DNA of 33,299 bases from NCBI GenBank assembly GCA_026984915.1, contig JALSRG010000102.1, positions 1-33,299 of the forward strand, given 5' to 3'. The position numbers and the translations under genes are program-made. Source of the stretch: Marinosulfonomonas sp. (GTDB lineage Bacteria > Pseudomonadota > Alphaproteobacteria > Rhodobacterales > Rhodobacteraceae). Under the pieces are notes generated by a model, which was not told where the DNA came from, made no database searches, and saw nothing but the letters and a program-made list of their open reading frames with translations. Below are positions 32,242-33,299 of this stretch, piece by piece (the first letter of the stretch is position 1; every line of letters begins with the position of its first letter).

Positions 32242-33299
32242 ATGAAAATGACCACCGAAGAAGCCTTTGTCAAAACCCTGCAAATGCATGGAATCGATAC
32301 TGCTTTCGGCATTATCGGTTCGGCCTTCATGCCGATTTCCGATCTGTTCCCCAAGGCGGGAATCACATTCTGGGACTGCGCCCATGAATATACCGCCGGC
32401 ATGATGGCCGACGGCTTTGCCCGCGCCAGCGGCAAAATGGCCATCGCCATTGCCCAGAACGGTCCCGGCATTGCCAACCTGGTCACGCCGGTGAAAACCG
32501 CCTACTGGAACCACACGCCGATGTTGGTGATCACGCCACAGGCGGCCAATAAAACCATGGGTCAGGGCGGCTTTCAGGAAGTCGAGCAAATGCGCATGTT
32601 CGCCGATTGCGTCGCCTATCAGGAAGAGGTCCGCGACCCCTCCCGCATGGCCGAAGTGCTGAACCGCGTGATCACCAAGGCGCGGCGTTTGTCCGCCCCC
32701 TGCCAGATCAACATCCCGCGCGATTACTGGACGCAGGTGATCGACATCACCCTGCCGCAGATCGTCGAATTCGAACGCCCCGCCGGTGGTGCGGACGCCA
32801 TCACACAGGCGGCTGACCTGCTGTCGAACGCCAGATTTCCGGTGATCCTGAACGGGGCCGGCGTGGTGATTGGCGGCGCTATCCCCGCCAGTCAGGCGCT
32901 GGCCGAACGGCTGGACGCACCGGTTTGCTGCGGCTATCAGCACAACGACGCCTTCCCCGGCTCGCACCCGCTGTTTGCCGGCCCGCTGGGCTATAACGGG
33001 TCTCGCGCGGCAATGGAACTGATCGCCAAAGCCGACGTGGTGCTGGCGCTTGGCACCCGCCTGAACCCGTTTTCCACCCTGCCCGGCTACGGCATCGACT
33101 ATTGGCCAACGGGCGCGAAAATCATTCAGGTCGATATGAACCCCGACCGCATCGGCCTGACCAAACCGGTGACTGTGGGCATTGCCGGTGACGCCAGACA
33201 AGTGGCCGAACAGATACTTGCACAGTTGTCCGATACCGCCGGTGATGCGGGCCGCAAGGAACGGGTGGACCTGATCGCCCAGACCAAATCCGCATGGGC
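32242..33299 (+). CDS. xsc: Sulfoacetaldehyde acetyltransferase (EC 2.3.3.15), N-terminal part
   Basis: About 352 residues are present before the window ends; the complete enzyme is about 590. It is a ThDP enzyme: the PYR domain has DTAFGIIGSAFMPISDLFP, the activating Glu in CAHEYTAGMMADGFARASGK (E49), AQNGPGIANLVTPVKTAYWNHTPMLVVTPQ and the Xsc-typical MGQGGFQEVEQMRMFADCVAYQEEVRDP. The central domain follows, with LALGTRLNPFSTLPGYGIDYWP. It converts sulfoacetaldehyde and phosphate to acetyl phosphate and sulfite. The C-terminal ThDP-motif domain and any downstream pta lie outside. It is preceded by the TauR-like repeats, so it is likely expressed together with tpa although transcribed from its own promoter. 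Confidence 0.96.
   Translation, partial: MKMTTEEAFVKTLQMHGIDTAFGIIGSAFMPISDLFPKAGITFWDCAHEYTAGMMADGFARASGKMAIAIAQNGPGIANLVTPVKTAYWNHTPMLVITPQAANKTMGQGGFQEVEQMRMFADCVAYQEEVRDPSRMAEVLNRVITKARRLSAPCQINIPRDYWTQVIDITLPQIVEFERPAGGADAITQAADLLSNARFPVILNGAGVVIGGAIPASQALAERLDAPVCCGYQHNDAFPGSHPLFAGPLGYNGSRAAMELIAKADVVLALGTRLNPFSTLPGYGIDYWPTGAKIIQVDMNPDRIGLTKPVTVGIAGDARQVAEQILAQLSDTAGDAGRKERVDLIAQTKSAW

Noticed and set aside
1-33299. CRISPR arrays, tRNA/rRNA genes, insertion sequences, attachment sites
   Set aside because: Looked for and not seen: no regularly spaced repeats, no cloverleaf with CCA-proximal TTC-type arm, no transposase or integrase frames, no long terminal inverted repeats.

Overview
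The window reads as chromosomal DNA of a marine-type alphaproteobacterium, most likely Rhodobacterales (Roseobacter/Paracoccus relatives). The grounds are its moderately high G+C, the many TRAP and ABC uptake systems with periplasmic binding proteins, a taurine locus of the tauR-tpa-xsc type, and a ROK-controlled isomerase-type xylose locus. The species is inferred from gene content only. I see no rRNA, tRNA, CRISPR array, transposase or integrase. Nearly all of the window is coding, in tightly packed operons with many 4-bp ATGA overlaps.

Layout. (1) 1-1510, minus: end of a branched-chain-amino-acid-type ABC operon, with a Tat-exported binding protein and the N-terminus of its LivH-like permease. 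(2) 1701-9089, minus: one seven-gene operon, iclR / E1-alpha / E1-beta / acetolactate-synthase-like ThDP enzyme / TRAP binding protein / small and large TRAP permeases. A divergent plus-strand gene at 9184 encodes an unrecognised protein built from two copies of a ~92-residue module. This is the least explained locus: three ThDP polypeptides and a carboxylate-type TRAP importer, but no E2 or E3. (3) 10033-11497: a small HTH protein, a 412-bp non-coding stretch with a 32-bp dyad, and thymidine kinase. (4) 11614-14388: a TAXI-type TRAP binding protein and fused permease. (5) 14421-16152, minus: ArsR regulator, ArsP-like permease and a small CxxC thioredoxin-fold protein, a metalloid-resistance module.

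(6) 16260-27598: xylose locus. Minus: xylFHG-type ABC importer. Plus: ROK regulator overlapping an exported FG-GAP/ASPIC-UnbV (CRTAC1-like) protein. Minus: xylB-xylA-galM followed, translationally coupled, by an exported di-heme cytochrome c peroxidase/MauG-family protein. Two 27-bp AT-rich inverted repeats, one in the xylF/regulator gap and one overlapping the -10 of xylB, share 16 of 27 positions and probably are the ROK operators. Xylose would enter through XylFHG, be anomerised by GalM, isomerised by XylA and phosphorylated by XylB.

(7) 27692-33299: taurine dissimilation. tpa (taurine:pyruvate aminotransferase) is followed by an MmgE/PrpD-family gene on the minus strand; tauR and xsc (cut by the window end) are on the plus strand. 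Taurine is transaminated to sulfoacetaldehyde by Tpa, and Xsc converts this with phosphate to acetyl phosphate and sulfite. Paired direct repeats with the same 23-bp period and a shared 13-mer lie about 91-96 bp upstream of both tpa and xsc and look like TauR sites.

A recurring design: in three of the four binding-protein/permease junctions (201-221, 3505-3535, 18366-18400) a perfect 9-10 bp stem-loop follows the binding-protein gene, suited to giving more binding protein than permease.
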